56,500 bases of DNA from Bradyrhizobium sp. (GTDB lineage: Bacteria > Pseudomonadota > Alphaproteobacteria > Rhizobiales > Xanthobacteraceae). Below, one piece after another: positions 40,471-48,363 of this stretch. How positions within the stretch are numbered: the first letter of the stretch is position 1; every line of letters begins with the position of its first letter. The notes below the pieces were generated by a model, which made no database searches, was not told where the DNA came from, and worked only from the letters and a program-made list of their open reading frames with translations. The DNA lies in NCBI RefSeq assembly GCF_030654605.1, contig NZ_JAURXB010000026.1, positions 1-56,500 of the forward strand, given 5' to 3'. The position numbers were made by a program, and so were the translations under genes.

Positions 40471-40673
40471 CTATCGTCTCGTCTTCGAATAGACCAGCGA
40501 CTGATCGTCGATCTCTTCAATCGGAAGCTTGTTGACGTCGGTTGTCGAGTACAATTCCTGCAACGACTGCGTGCCGGCAGGACGCGCGGCTGAGGGCGGG
40601 TGCGATCGCAGCATGCCGGTTGCGGCTCCCAGCATGCGATCGCCGCGATCGCAGAAATCATCAGGCGCTTCAT
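40471..40673 (-). pseudogene. Small secreted protein gene with apparent frameshift
   Basis: The ATG at 40673 has a perfect GGAGG seven bases upstream and encodes a signal-peptide start MKRLMISAIAAIA. That frame then turns into Arg/Cys-rich nonsense, whereas the next frame continues with the rest of a signal peptide and a sensible tail (LGAATG, then TQSLQELYSTTDVNKLPIEE and IDDQSLVYSKTRR) to a stop at 40471. The switch lies near 40630-40640, in a run of gcgatcgc repeats. One base inserted or lost would restore about 67 residues. Either a true pseudogene, a sequencing error or programmed frameshifting. Confidence 0.6.
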
Positions 40674-40905
40674 GGGAAACCTCCATTCGGTTCTCCACCC
40701 CAAAAAGCCGTGCCGCCTGATTGGCGCGGACCGCAAGGCAGCCATGTGAATGGCGTCACATCTCACCTTTATGTGTCCTTATCCGACGCGGGCTGCTTTA
40801 TGAGTCGAGGGGCAGGACTCGCGTTCGGGCTTAGAACGCGCGGGCAGGCAGCTTTCCCAGTCGGTCCGCAGCGGCTATTGTCCCCAAAAAGGGGAGCGAA
40901 ACACC

Positions 40906-42036
40906 ATGAATGACGGGACGCCCATCCAGCAGGTGGCCGCCGAACTCGGCGCGAGCGGCGAAGAGTACCAGAACCTTCACGAGTTCATCCGCAGGGCGCG
41001 GGCGAATCTCAATCAGAACGCCTGGGATTATATTGTCGGGGCCGCCGAGACCGAGACCACCATGCGCCGCAACCGCATGGCGCTCGACGAGATCGCATTT
41101 CGCCCGCGCGTGCTGCGCAATGTCACCAGGGTCGACGCCTCCGTCGAACTGTTTGGCCGCAGGTTGCGACTGCCGGTCGTGCTGGCACCGGTTGGCGCGC
41201 TCGAGATCTTCGATCCCGGCGCCGGCGCGGCCGTGGCGCGTGGGGCCGGTACATTCGGCGCCGCGCATATGTTGAGCTCGGTGTCAGAACCGGGCCTCGA
41301 GGACGTCGCCGAAGCCGCGCCGGACGCCCTGCGCATGTTCCAGCTCTACGTTCGCGGCGACGACGCTTTCGTCGAGGATTGTGTCGGCCGCGCGATCGCG
41401 GGCGGGTATACGGCGTTCTGCCTCACCGTCGATACCGCGCATTACAGCCGGCGCGAACGCGATATCGCCAAGCGCTACGTCCGTGCCAGCCGGGTTCGCG
41501 CCACCGGAGGCGACTTCCAGAAGGGACTGGAATGGCGCACCGTGAAGCTGATCAAGGACAAATTCAAGATCCCGCTGGTGATCAAGGGGATCGCGACTGC
41601 GGAAGACGCGGCCATCGCGATCGATCACGGGGTCGAATGGATCTATGTGTCGAACCACGGCGGGCGCCAGCTCGACCACGGTCGCGGTGCCATGCAGGTA
41701 CTGCCCGAGATCGTCGCTGCGGTGGGCGGCCGGGCAAAAATCATGGTTGACGGTTCGTTCTGTCGCGGCACCGACATCGTCAAGGCGATCGCGATGGGCG
41801 CCGATCTCGTCGGCATCGGCCGTCTGCAGTGCTGGGCACTTGCGGCTGCTGGCGAGGCCGGAGTCGTGCGCATGCTGGAACTGCTCGAGGACGAGGTGAT
41901 GCGGTGCCTCGGACTGCTTGGCGTGACGAGTTTCGCCGAACTCGACAAATCCTATCTGCACCCGGCGACGCCGACCAATCTGCCCCACGTGTTCAGCGCG
42001 TTCCCGCTGCTGGATATCGAGCCTTACCGTTATTGA
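40906..42036 (+). CDS. FMN-dependent alpha-hydroxy-acid dehydrogenase/oxidase
   Basis: A 376-residue TIM-barrel flavoprotein of the lactate dehydrogenase/glycolate oxidase family. VVLAPVGALEIFDPGAGAAV, FCLTVDTAHYSRRERD, IPLVIKGIATAEDAAIAIDHG and WIYVSNHGGRQLDHGRG are conserved; His251 and Arg254 are the catalytic base and substrate carboxylate anchor. It oxidises L-2-hydroxy acids (lactate, glycolate, mandelate). GGGGAG lies about nine bases before the ATG. It is monocistronic and ends at the terminator at 42091. Confidence 0.92.
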   Translation: MNDGTPIQQVAAELGASGEEYQNLHEFIRRARANLNQNAWDYIVGAAETETTMRRNRMALDEIAFRPRVLRNVTRVDASVELFGRRLRLPVVLAPVGALEIFDPGAGAAVARGAGTFGAAHMLSSVSEPGLEDVAEAAPDALRMFQLYVRGDDAFVEDCVGRAIAGGYTAFCLTVDTAHYSRRERDIAKRYVRASRVRATGGDFQKGLEWRTVKLIKDKFKIPLVIKGIATAEDAAIAIDHGVEWIYVSNHGGRQLDHGRGAMQVLPEIVAAVGGRAKIMVDGSFCRGTDIVKAIAMGADLVGIGRLQCWALAAAGEAGVVRMLELLEDEVMRCLGLLGVTSFAELDKSYLHPATPTNLPHVFSAFPLLDIEPYRY

Positions 42037-42090
42037 CGGCGAGAGCAGTTCTCGCGGGCAGCGGCGCTATCGGATAGTGATCTCGAAACC

Positions 42091-42128
42091 AAACCTGCCT
42101 GACGCGATCGTCGCCGGGCAGGTTTTCT
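42091..42128 (+). terminator. Intrinsic terminator of the hydroxy-acid oxidase gene
   Basis: AAACCTGCC and GGCAGGTTT pair over 9 bp; the enclosed sequence has its own short stem (GACG cgat CGTC). TTTTCTT follows. Confidence 0.85.
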
Positions 42129-42210
42129 TCGCGCGTCATTGATGGAACTCGGCGGCAACAAATCGCGTTGACCGGCTTGAAATGCTTCTCGCGCAAAAGG
42201 TGTGATCGCT

Positions 42211-42405
42211 ATGCCCAAGGAAACTGATATGGAAGGTGCGCAGGATCAAGGCGGCAAGCATGGCCAGAAAGGTATGCCAAAGCCGGAACTGCCACCGGCC
42301 GGCGCAAATGATCAAGGTATCGTTCGCGACGAGCGGGGACAGGAGCAGCCGCGGGACAAGGAGCGTGTGCAGCAAGTCAGTCAGACAGATTCGGTCCGCC
42401 AATAA
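42211..42405 (+). CDS. Small hydrophilic hypothetical protein, 64 aa
   Basis: A 64-residue protein that is almost wholly polar, rich in Gly, Gln, Asp, Glu, Lys and Pro (MPKETDMEGAQDQGGKHGQ, later GIVRDERGQEQPRDKERVQQ), so probably disordered; such proteins are often stress-linked. AAGG lies upstream at long spacing, and an in-frame GTG at 42202 is an alternative start. No family recognised. Confidence 0.4.
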   Translation: MPKETDMEGAQDQGGKHGQKGMPKPELPPAGANDQGIVRDERGQEQPRDKERVQQVSQTDSVRQ

Positions 42406-42477
42406 GGTTCCAAATCCCGGGCAATGCGGGCTCCATTGCTTTATCTTGCGGGGCGCACTCAGGCCCAATCGTTCGGC

Positions 42478-42675
42478 TCACTCCAGTGCCGCCAGCCCCG
42501 CCTCGGTCACGACGGGAGCGTCATCCTTCATCTCGACGAAGCCCAGCTCGATCAGCATTCGCAGATCGTCGTCCCTCACTGGCGTCAGCTGGAGCCGGCT
42601 TCCAAGGATGTCGCGAAGGGTCCAGCGAAGGCCAATGGCCTTTTCGAGATCAAAATCTGCAAGAGGTCTTTTCAT
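42478..42675 (-). CDS. Small hypothetical protein, 65 aa
   Basis: A 65-residue protein beginning MKRPLADFDLEKAIGLRWTL, continuing LTPVRDDDLRMLIELGFVEM and ending in TEAGLAALE. The 'DDDLRMLIELGFVEMKDDAPVVTEAG' part reads like the wing of a winged helix, so nucleic-acid binding is possible. No strong ribosome site; an in-frame ATG at 42693 is an alternative. It recalls short lineage-specific proteins. Confidence 0.55.
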   Translation of the reverse strand: MKRPLADFDLEKAIGLRWTLRDILGSRLQLTPVRDDDLRMLIELGFVEMKDDAPVVTEAGLAALE

Positions 42676-42829
42676 TCTGATGTGGAAATGCATGGCCCGT
42701 CGATCGGTCCCGCAGAAGACGAGCTAGTCCGGCAAACCGCTGACGATGTTGACCCCGGTCGGGGCAAACTCTGCAAAGACGCCGCTGCGGAAATGTGGTA
42801 ATTGTCGGTCCAAACCGGAGGGTGGCGGA

Positions 42830-43183
42830 ATGATTGAACCGAAATTGGAAGTCCCGGCCGAATTGCGCGAGCTGGCCGAAAAGACCATCGACCAGGCGGA
42901 AAAGGCCTTCGGAATGTTTTTCGATGCCGCGGGTAAGTCCATGACGTCCGTTCCGAGTCCGGGAACGGAGATGTCCAGGCAGGCCCTATCGTTCACTGAA
43001 CAGAACATGAAGGCAGCGTTCGATCATGCGCGAAAGCTGGTTCATGCGACCGATCTCCAGGAGGCGATGCGAATTCAATCCGAGTTCCTGAGGAGCCAGT
43101 TCACCAATGCCGGCGAGCATATGAGACAGATCACCGGTGGCGTGATGTCGGCTGCCAAGGATGCGTCGAAAGGCAAGTTCTGA
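42830..43183 (+). CDS. Phasin family protein
   Basis: A 117-residue phasin. LRELAEKTIDQAEKAFGMFF, FTEQNMKAAFDHARKLVHAT and LQEAMRIQSEFLRSQFTNAG are the family's amphipathic helices (about 11-102). Phasins coat polyhydroxyalkanoate granules and control their size. GGAGGG precedes the ATG by seven bases. It is convergent with the next gene. Confidence 0.92.
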   Translation: MIEPKLEVPAELRELAEKTIDQAEKAFGMFFDAAGKSMTSVPSPGTEMSRQALSFTEQNMKAAFDHARKLVHATDLQEAMRIQSEFLRSQFTNAGEHMRQITGGVMSAAKDASKGKF

Positions 43184-43232
43184 CCGCAATTTCCGCGCGG
43201 TCTCATCGCCGGCCAATCCTGGCCTGATGCGC

Positions 43233-44057
43233 TCAGCCAAGCCGAACGCGGATTTCATCAAGCGCAATTCCGGTTGGCGCCGCGCTCCACACCTCGCCGG
43301 CGGCAACCGGCATGGCTCTGGTCAGCGTGCCGGTGCTGATGATCTCGCCGGCAGCGAGCGGCGGGTTGAGCGCGTCGCTCGCCAGCAGTCCTACAAGGTG
43401 GCGCAGCGCAGAAAGCGGGCCGCCCAGCACGTTTTCGGCATGACCCCGGTCGATCAAACGGCCGTTGCAATTCAGCTCGATCTGGAATGCGGGCAGTGTG
43501 CGCTGCCATTCCGCTGCGCGCGGCACAAACGGATGGCGCGGCCCGATCAGGAGCGCGCCGTGCAACCCGTTGGCGGCAATCGTATCAGCCGCGGAGAACC
43601 TCCAGCCCGGAAAGATCGACTGCACGATCTCGAAGCCGAGTGCGATCCATTCGATACACGACGACAAAGCCGTCTCGTCCATCAGTGCGGAGGGCGCTGC
43701 CGAAAGGCCGAACACGATTTCGGGCTCGATGCGTGGTTCGGAAAATGAAGCCAGCGGCAGCGTATCGAGTGCGGCGAGATCGTGCAGGCTGCGGTCGAAC
43801 ACATAGCCCCAGATCGGGGCATAGACCCCGTATTCCGGCCAGATCGTGCGATTGGTGAAGCCGATTTTGCGCCCTATCGCCTTGGCGCCGCCAGCCTCGC
43901 ATAGTTGCCGAACCCGCGGTGTCACGCGGTAGGCGTCATCGACGCTCAGGCCACCGGGCCTCGAGGAGAAGGGTGGGATCTGCCAGGTGCCGACCAGCGC
44001 GGCGAAGGCATCGGCCGCGATGGCTTTTCGAGCCTGGGCGTTTTCGTCCTGATCCAT
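43233..44057 (-). CDS. 2-keto-4-pentenoate hydratase/FAH family protein
   Basis: A 274-residue protein of the MhpD/FAH superfamily. GGAKAIGRKIGFTNRTIW (about 57-74) and PRIEPEIVFGLSA, with the metal-binding Glu pair, then FEIVQSIFPGWRFSAADTIA and GNVLGG-like GHAENVLGGPLSAL are the hydratase/decarboxylase landmarks. Such enzymes hydrate 2-oxopent-4-enoate-type products of aromatic meta-cleavage. I chose the ATG at 44057; its ribosome site is weak. No ring-cleavage dioxygenase is in the window. Confidence 0.85.
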   Translation of the reverse strand: MDQDENAQARKAIAADAFAALVGTWQIPPFSSRPGGLSVDDAYRVTPRVRQLCEAGGAKAIGRKIGFTNRTIWPEYGVYAPIWGYVFDRSLHDLAALDTLPLASFSEPRIEPEIVFGLSAAPSALMDETALSSCIEWIALGFEIVQSIFPGWRFSAADTIAANGLHGALLIGPRHPFVPRAAEWQRTLPAFQIELNCNGRLIDRGHAENVLGGPLSALRHLVGLLASDALNPPLAAGEIISTGTLTRAMPVAAGEVWSAAPTGIALDEIRVRLG

Positions 44058-44204
44058 TTGGGATAGCTCGTTCTTCTGAGAGACCGCGCTGGTACGATCT
44101 CGGACATGTGCGAGATCATCGGTGGCGGGATCGCCCCCTCGACATGACCTTGCTCCGGTTGTGCCTTGTGCTTCACCTGCCAAGCGCGCCGAGACGGGAC
44201 GAGC

Positions 44205-44540
44205 CTACCGCGTTGACGCCCTGGACGGGTCCGTAATCGCAGCGCGAATTCCCGTCAATACGGAATTGAAATGCTTGTCGCGCTCCCGATCGAAGCGTTG
44301 CTGATGGGCGCGAAAAGCGGCCACCCTGCCTTCAATCTCTTCGCGAATGGCGCTCCGGGCAACGGGTGGCTTCCGCGGTGTCGCCGCGACTTCAACCGGC
44401 GATTCGAATTGTTCAAATTCGATCACGGGAGAAGAGGGGGGCGCAACCTGCGTATCGGCCTCCGGCTTCTTCCCGGTGACGGACTGCACAAATGCCATTG
44501 TTTGCGCGATTAAAAGATCGCGCTCCATTACCCACTTCAT
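44205..44540 (-). CDS. Hypothetical protein, 111 aa
   Basis: A 111-residue soluble protein. The N-terminus MKWVMERDLLIAQTMAFVQS is a helix; a Pro-rich linker follows (VAPPSSPVIEFEQFESPVEV), then a basic/acidic helix IREEIEGRVAAFRAHQQRFD. GAGG lies about eight bases before the ATG at 44540. I know no function. Confidence 0.55.
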   Translation of the reverse strand: MKWVMERDLLIAQTMAFVQSVTGKKPEADTQVAPPSSPVIEFEQFESPVEVAATPRKPPVARSAIREEIEGRVAAFRAHQQRFDRERDKHFNSVLTGIRAAITDPSRASTR

Positions 44541-44725
44541 TACGCACCTCACCCGGCATCAATCTCAGCAAAAAGCGGCCGATGAATCAAGCCGGTTTTT
44601 TGCCTATGAGGCCTGCGCGGGGGAACGATTGGCGTTCACGCCGTCGGGCCACCGCCGCGCTGAGCAGAAAAGGCGGTAACTTTCGAATCTTGTTCTTCAC
44701 CCGTGCTGCGTTACACCCGGGTACC

Positions 44726-44744
44726 GGCTTGCTGTAGGCAAGCC
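44726..44744 (-). terminator. Hairpin at the 3' end of the 61-aa membrane protein gene
   Basis: GGCTTGC TGTAG GCAAGCC forms a 7-bp stem three bases past the stop at 44747. No U-run follows on the reverse strand, so it may protect the mRNA end and not terminate. Confidence 0.45.
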
Positions 44745-44746
44745 AA

Positions 44747-44932
44747 TCAACGGACGCTGACAAAAGCGCCCCACAGGGCGGCGAGAATGGCGCCCGCCAA
44801 TACGTAAGTTGGACTGCGACAGAACGTGCTTCCGTATCGACACATTTCCATGCCGAGCGTGCCAATTTCCTGATTGCCGGCGGCATAGAACAGAGCGGAC
44901 AAGATCGCCAGTGCGGCAGCGACAAAGTACAT
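44747..44932 (-). CDS. Small membrane protein, 61 aa
   Basis: A 61-residue protein with two spans: MYFVAAALAILSALFYAAG (residues 1-19) and SPTYVLAGAILAALWGAFVS (40-59). The loop MEMCRYGSTFC holds two Cys (about 31 and 38) that could form a disulfide outside the cytoplasm. GAGGAA precedes the ATG. Function unknown. Confidence 0.65.
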   Translation of the reverse strand: MYFVAAALAILSALFYAAGNQEIGTLGMEMCRYGSTFCRSPTYVLAGAILAALWGAFVSVR

Positions 44933-45158
44933 GGGATTCCTCGGAGCTATTTTTTCTGGCCGCGTCTGCGGAATCGTTCCAGGCAACAGCCCGCATATCC
45001 TGTGGTCCAAGACTTAAATAGCCCTGACACCGACGTGCGGAATTTTCGTGCAATATTGCTTCAACAGAGCGGCAAATTGTCCGGAACAGGTGGTTCCGGC
45101 CAAGGCCGTCTCGCACGATGGTTGGGGTCGGAGCGGACGCGCCGGTCGTCCGGTCGGC

Positions 45159-46907
45159 TTACAGGCAGCGCGCCTGCGCTCGTTCCGGACAGAGCTTGAA
45201 GGAGTTCGACAGCGAAAACAGAACGCGTGCACTGCGGGTCGTGTTGTCGGGGGCGCGATAACTCAATGGCGCGGCCACTGCGATGTCGGCCCGCAGATCG
45301 TCGCCCAGGAAGAAACGCGCACCGAGACCGGCGGAGGTGAGCGCAAGGCCCTCGGTATACTTGTATCCGTAATTCCAGGCTGTCCCGGCATCGACGAAGC
45401 CGTAGAGTTGATAGCCGGTCAGATGTTTGAAAGTGAGCTTCTGATCGAAACGCAGTTCGAGCGAACCGGCCATGGCGTTGTCGCCGCTAATCTCGGCGCT
45501 GCCGTAACCGCGCCCGAAGGCCGCGCCGCCCAGATAGAACTGCTGCGAGGTGAATAAGGGGCCGGAGGCGAGCTGACCAGCGCCTGATAGCTTCACCGAC
45601 CATGCGTCGGACAGCGTCTGGTACCGCGTGAAGCCGAGGTTCAGCACCGAGAACGTGCTGGATACGCCGTTGCGCGACACAAAGAGGTCGTCGCCGCGCG
45701 AGGCGCCGAAGACGTCGAGACCCTGGCGCCATGTCGCCGTCAGATAATTCGTGCCGCCGAAATTGTCCTGCAGCCGGTAGTCTGCGGTCAGTCGAATGGT
45801 GCGAATGTGATCCATGTAGAACGCGCCGAAAATGTCCTTCTCGGTGACGTTGGTGAAGGCCAAAGCTCCGGTGAGAGTCAGGGTCGATTTCTGGGTTTGC
45901 AGCGGAACGATGCTGCCTCGGATTTCGAATGACTCCGTTGTGGTGACGTCGTTGAAAAGGCGCCGGAAATCGCCGGGCCGCACCTCGCTGTACAGCGCGG
46001 ACGCGCCAAACTGCGCCCCGTCGGTGCCGACCGGTACATCATAGGACAGCCGACCGAACGCCAGCTGGCGCGGGTCGTTGGCGATGGTCGAAAGATTGAC
46101 CGCGAGCACGTCGCCCGGCGCAAGGTAGGAATTGAATGCGCCGGCCGCATAGGTCTGCCAGGGACCGACCGATGATGAACCCAGGTTATCGATCCCTAAT
46201 GAAGTAAAGATGCGCCAGGTTTTGAGGTGAACGACGAGGCGGAAACGCCCGCTGCCGAGGCCGATCTCTTCGAGTTGGGTATCGGTGACGCGCACGCCCG
46301 GCCGGCCATTGATCAGCAACAATTGCCGCTCCAGCGTCGGCAGGCGCGAGGGCTGCTCGGCCAGCACAGGGCCGAGCAGGGAGCGCACGCCGAATTGTTC
46401 GGCGCCGTCGCCCTTGAATGCGATTTCCGTGATGCCGCCTTCGATCACCTGAAGACGGACATGACCGCCCTCGATATCCTGGGGCGGCACGATGGCGCGG
46501 CTCAGGTGAAAGCCGGCCGCGCGATAGAGGTCGCTGACCGCCGAGGCGATCGCCGCGAGGTCGGCTTGGGAGATCTTTTTTCCGAGGTAGGGTTGATAGA
46601 TCCTTGTGATGTCTTCGTGCGGGATCGCGCCGGCGCCGGTTAACGAAACCTTACGGAGAACGACCAGCGGGGTTGAATCCGCGGGCGCCTCTGAGCGGGG
46701 TACAGGCGGGACCTGCACGCCGGATCGGGCGGCGGCCGCGGCCTGCTCTGATTGCAACGCGTCGAAGCGCTTTTCGGTCTGCCGCGGATCGAAACCGGGC
46801 TGGCTGGCGTGCTGCGCCTGTGCCGGCTCCGGGGCGATCACAGTCAGCACCAGCATGGTGGCAGCATACCAGACGCGAGTGAGCCCGTTCTGTCGGGGCG
46901 CCAACAT
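45159..46907 (-). CDS. ShlB/FhaC/HecB (TpsB) outer-membrane two-partner secretion transporter
   Basis: A 582-residue Omp85-superfamily protein. A signal peptide ends near EPAQAQ (about residue 32). POTRA domains follow (LRKVSLTGAGAIPHEDITRI; YQPYLGKKISQADLAAIASAVSDLYRAAG; QVIEGGITEIAFKG), then a barrel with the loop-6 motif YLGGAAFGRGY and a final strand ending FSLSNSFKL. TpsB proteins export large TpsA exoproteins. No TpsA gene is next to it; its neighbour is the divergent FecR-domain gene. I chose ATG at 46907 to give a normal signal; ATG at 46964 is possible. Confidence 0.88.
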   Translation of the reverse strand: MLAPRQNGLTRVWYAATMLVLTVIAPEPAQAQHASQPGFDPRQTEKRFDALQSEQAAAAARSGVQVPPVPRSEAPADSTPLVVLRKVSLTGAGAIPHEDITRIYQPYLGKKISQADLAAIASAVSDLYRAAGFHLSRAIVPPQDIEGGHVRLQVIEGGITEIAFKGDGAEQFGVRSLLGPVLAEQPSRLPTLERQLLLINGRPGVRVTDTQLEEIGLGSGRFRLVVHLKTWRIFTSLGIDNLGSSSVGPWQTYAAGAFNSYLAPGDVLAVNLSTIANDPRQLAFGRLSYDVPVGTDGAQFGASALYSEVRPGDFRRLFNDVTTTESFEIRGSIVPLQTQKSTLTLTGALAFTNVTEKDIFGAFYMDHIRTIRLTADYRLQDNFGGTNYLTATWRQGLDVFGASRGDDLFVSRNGVSSTFSVLNLGFTRYQTLSDAWSVKLSGAGQLASGPLFTSQQFYLGGAAFGRGYGSAEISGDNAMAGSLELRFDQKLTFKHLTGYQLYGFVDAGTAWNYGYKYTEGLALTSAGLGARFFLGDDLRADIAVAAPLSYRAPDNTTRSARVLFSLSNSFKLCPERAQARCL

Positions 46908-47056
46908 GTATCCGTAGTTCCACGGAGAATGGCGATCGTGTCCTTGTGGAGCCGCTACACGCATGATTTTTCTTAGAATTTTATGGTCAATGAACCGTTA
47001 ACGGGTCTGCTCGATCCGGGGGTATACGCTCACTCAATGTTGAAACATTTCCGATA

Positions 47057-47078
47057 GGTCTGAGGGGTACGTCAGACC
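47057..47078 (+). promoter_or_regulatory. Leader hairpin just before the FecR-domain gene
   Basis: GGTCTGA, an eight-base loop, then TCAGACC, three bases before the ribosome site GGAG (47081-47084). A stem here could control translation. Farther upstream CCGTTAACGG (46995-47004) is a perfect palindrome between the two divergent genes. Confidence 0.5.
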
Positions 47079-47091
47079 CTGGAGATTTTTC

Positions 47092-48336
47092 ATGAGTGCG
47101 ACTGGCCGATTTTCGCGCATCCTGGTGATGGCGCTCGTCGTAGGATCCACGTCCCATGTGCTCGCCGCGGACGACGGGGCCTGGTCGGTCAGGAAGTCAT
47201 CAGGCGAAGTCTGGATGACCACGACTGGCGCCCAGCCGGTTTCGCTTGGCAAGGAAGAGGTGTTGAATCCGGGCGACAGCATCCGGACCGGCCGCAACGG
47301 GCGAGTGCTGCTGGTGCGCGGCGAGGAGACCATCATGGTCTCGCCGAATTCGGTGATAGGCCTGCCCTCGGAAAAGAAGGAAGGGCTCTCGACCACGATC
47401 GTGCAGCGGGCCGGTTCGATTCTGTTGGAAGTGGAAAAGCGCAACGTCAAGCATTTCGAGGTCGAGACGCCGTACCTCGCCGCGGTCGTCAAAGGCACGC
47501 AGTTTCGCGTCTCCGTGAACGCCGGCTCGACCAGCGTCGACGTCATCAAGGGACAAGTGCAGGTCGCCGACTTCAAGTCCGGCCAGATCGCGCAAGTGCT
47601 GCCAGGGCAGCATGCGACGGCTTTCGCGCAAGGTAATGCGGGTCTCTCCCTGGGTGGATCGGGCACCTTCAGTCCGATCGAACGCGGCCAGCCGCGCGCA
47701 CCGTCGATCGACCGCGTTCCGGTTCCGAAGTCGGGCCTCACCGCGCCACGCCACGCCGCCAACGGATCGGCGGTCCGCGCGATCGGGCAAGGTAACACCG
47801 CGAACAGCGTCAAATCCGGCAGCGCATCGCTTCAGACGCAACGCAATACAGCTGGCACTCCGGCGAGGCATTCTCCGACCCGGATTTCCTCGTCGCTCGG
47901 CGAGGTCCGGTTGAATATTCATCGGGTTACCAACGGCCTCGCCCGCGGATCGGCACAGGCGCACGGCGCGACGCGGAACGTTGCAAGCCGGGATACCATT
48001 TGGGGTCCGCGGAATTCTGCGACAACTGCGATGGCAAATGGCTCCAGCAATGCAAGTGACGCGAGCAACGGCATCGCCGGTGGCGTGGCCGGTTCGAGCG
48101 CGGCCGCAGCAGCGGGCGCACCCAGCGCGATAGCCGCCGCGGCCACACCGGTGGGTGGAAACGGCAACAACGGCAACAACGGCAACGGCAACGGAAACGG
48201 CAACGGAAACGGCAACGGAAACGGAAACGGAAACGGCAACGGCAACGGCAACGGAAACGGAAACGGCAACGGAAACGGGAACGGCGCGAACGGCAACGGC
48301 AATGGCAGCAATGGCAATGGACGCGGGCATCGTTAA
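47092..48336 (+). CDS. FecR-domain secreted protein with Gly-Asn repeat tail
   Basis: A 414-residue exported protein. The signal peptide (residues 1-25, ...STSHVLAA) is followed by a FecR domain: KSSGEVWMTTTGAQPVSLGK, LNPGDSIRTGRNGRVLLVRG, FEVETPYLAAVVKGTQFRVS and VIKGQVQVADFKSGQ (about 35-175). The middle is Ser/Ala-rich and low complexity; the last 58 residues are Gly-Asn repeats ending GRGHR. It is not next to a FecI sigma factor, so this is not a classic iron-signalling FecR. It is divergent from TpsB and lies just before a c-di-GMP-type protein. Confidence 0.85.
   Translation: MSATGRFSRILVMALVVGSTSHVLAADDGAWSVRKSSGEVWMTTTGAQPVSLGKEEVLNPGDSIRTGRNGRVLLVRGEETIMVSPNSVIGLPSEKKEGLSTTIVQRAGSILLEVEKRNVKHFEVETPYLAAVVKGTQFRVSVNAGSTSVDVIKGQVQVADFKSGQIAQVLPGQHATAFAQGNAGLSLGGSGTFSPIERGQPRAPSIDRVPVPKSGLTAPRHAANGSAVRAIGQGNTANSVKSGSASLQTQRNTAGTPARHSPTRISSSLGEVRLNIHRVTNGLARGSAQAHGATRNVASRDTIWGPRNSATTAMANGSSNASDASNGIAGGVAGSSAAAAAGAPSAIAAAATPVGGNGNNGNNGNGNGNGNGNGNGNGNGNGNGNGNGNGNGNGNGNGANGNGNGSNGNGRGHR
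48157..48321 (+). repeat. In-frame hexanucleotide (GG[C/A]AAC) repeat tract
   Basis: About 165 bp of ggcaac/ggaaac hexamers, interrupted near both ends, coding for alternating Gly-Asn. Slippage would add or remove two residues at a time without breaking the frame. Confidence 0.95.
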
Positions 48337-48363
48337 CCGGTCGGGGCCGGCCGAAGGGGTGGA

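Noticed and set aside
48157..48321. CRISPR array or noncoding satellite
   Set aside because: There are no spacers; it is an in-frame coding hexamer repeat at the end of a FecR-domain gene.
47092..48336. FecR anti-sigma factor of an iron-uptake system
   Set aside because: No FecI-type sigma factor or TonB receptor is adjacent, and the protein has a cleavable signal peptide plus a repeat tail instead of a membrane-spanning sensor layout.
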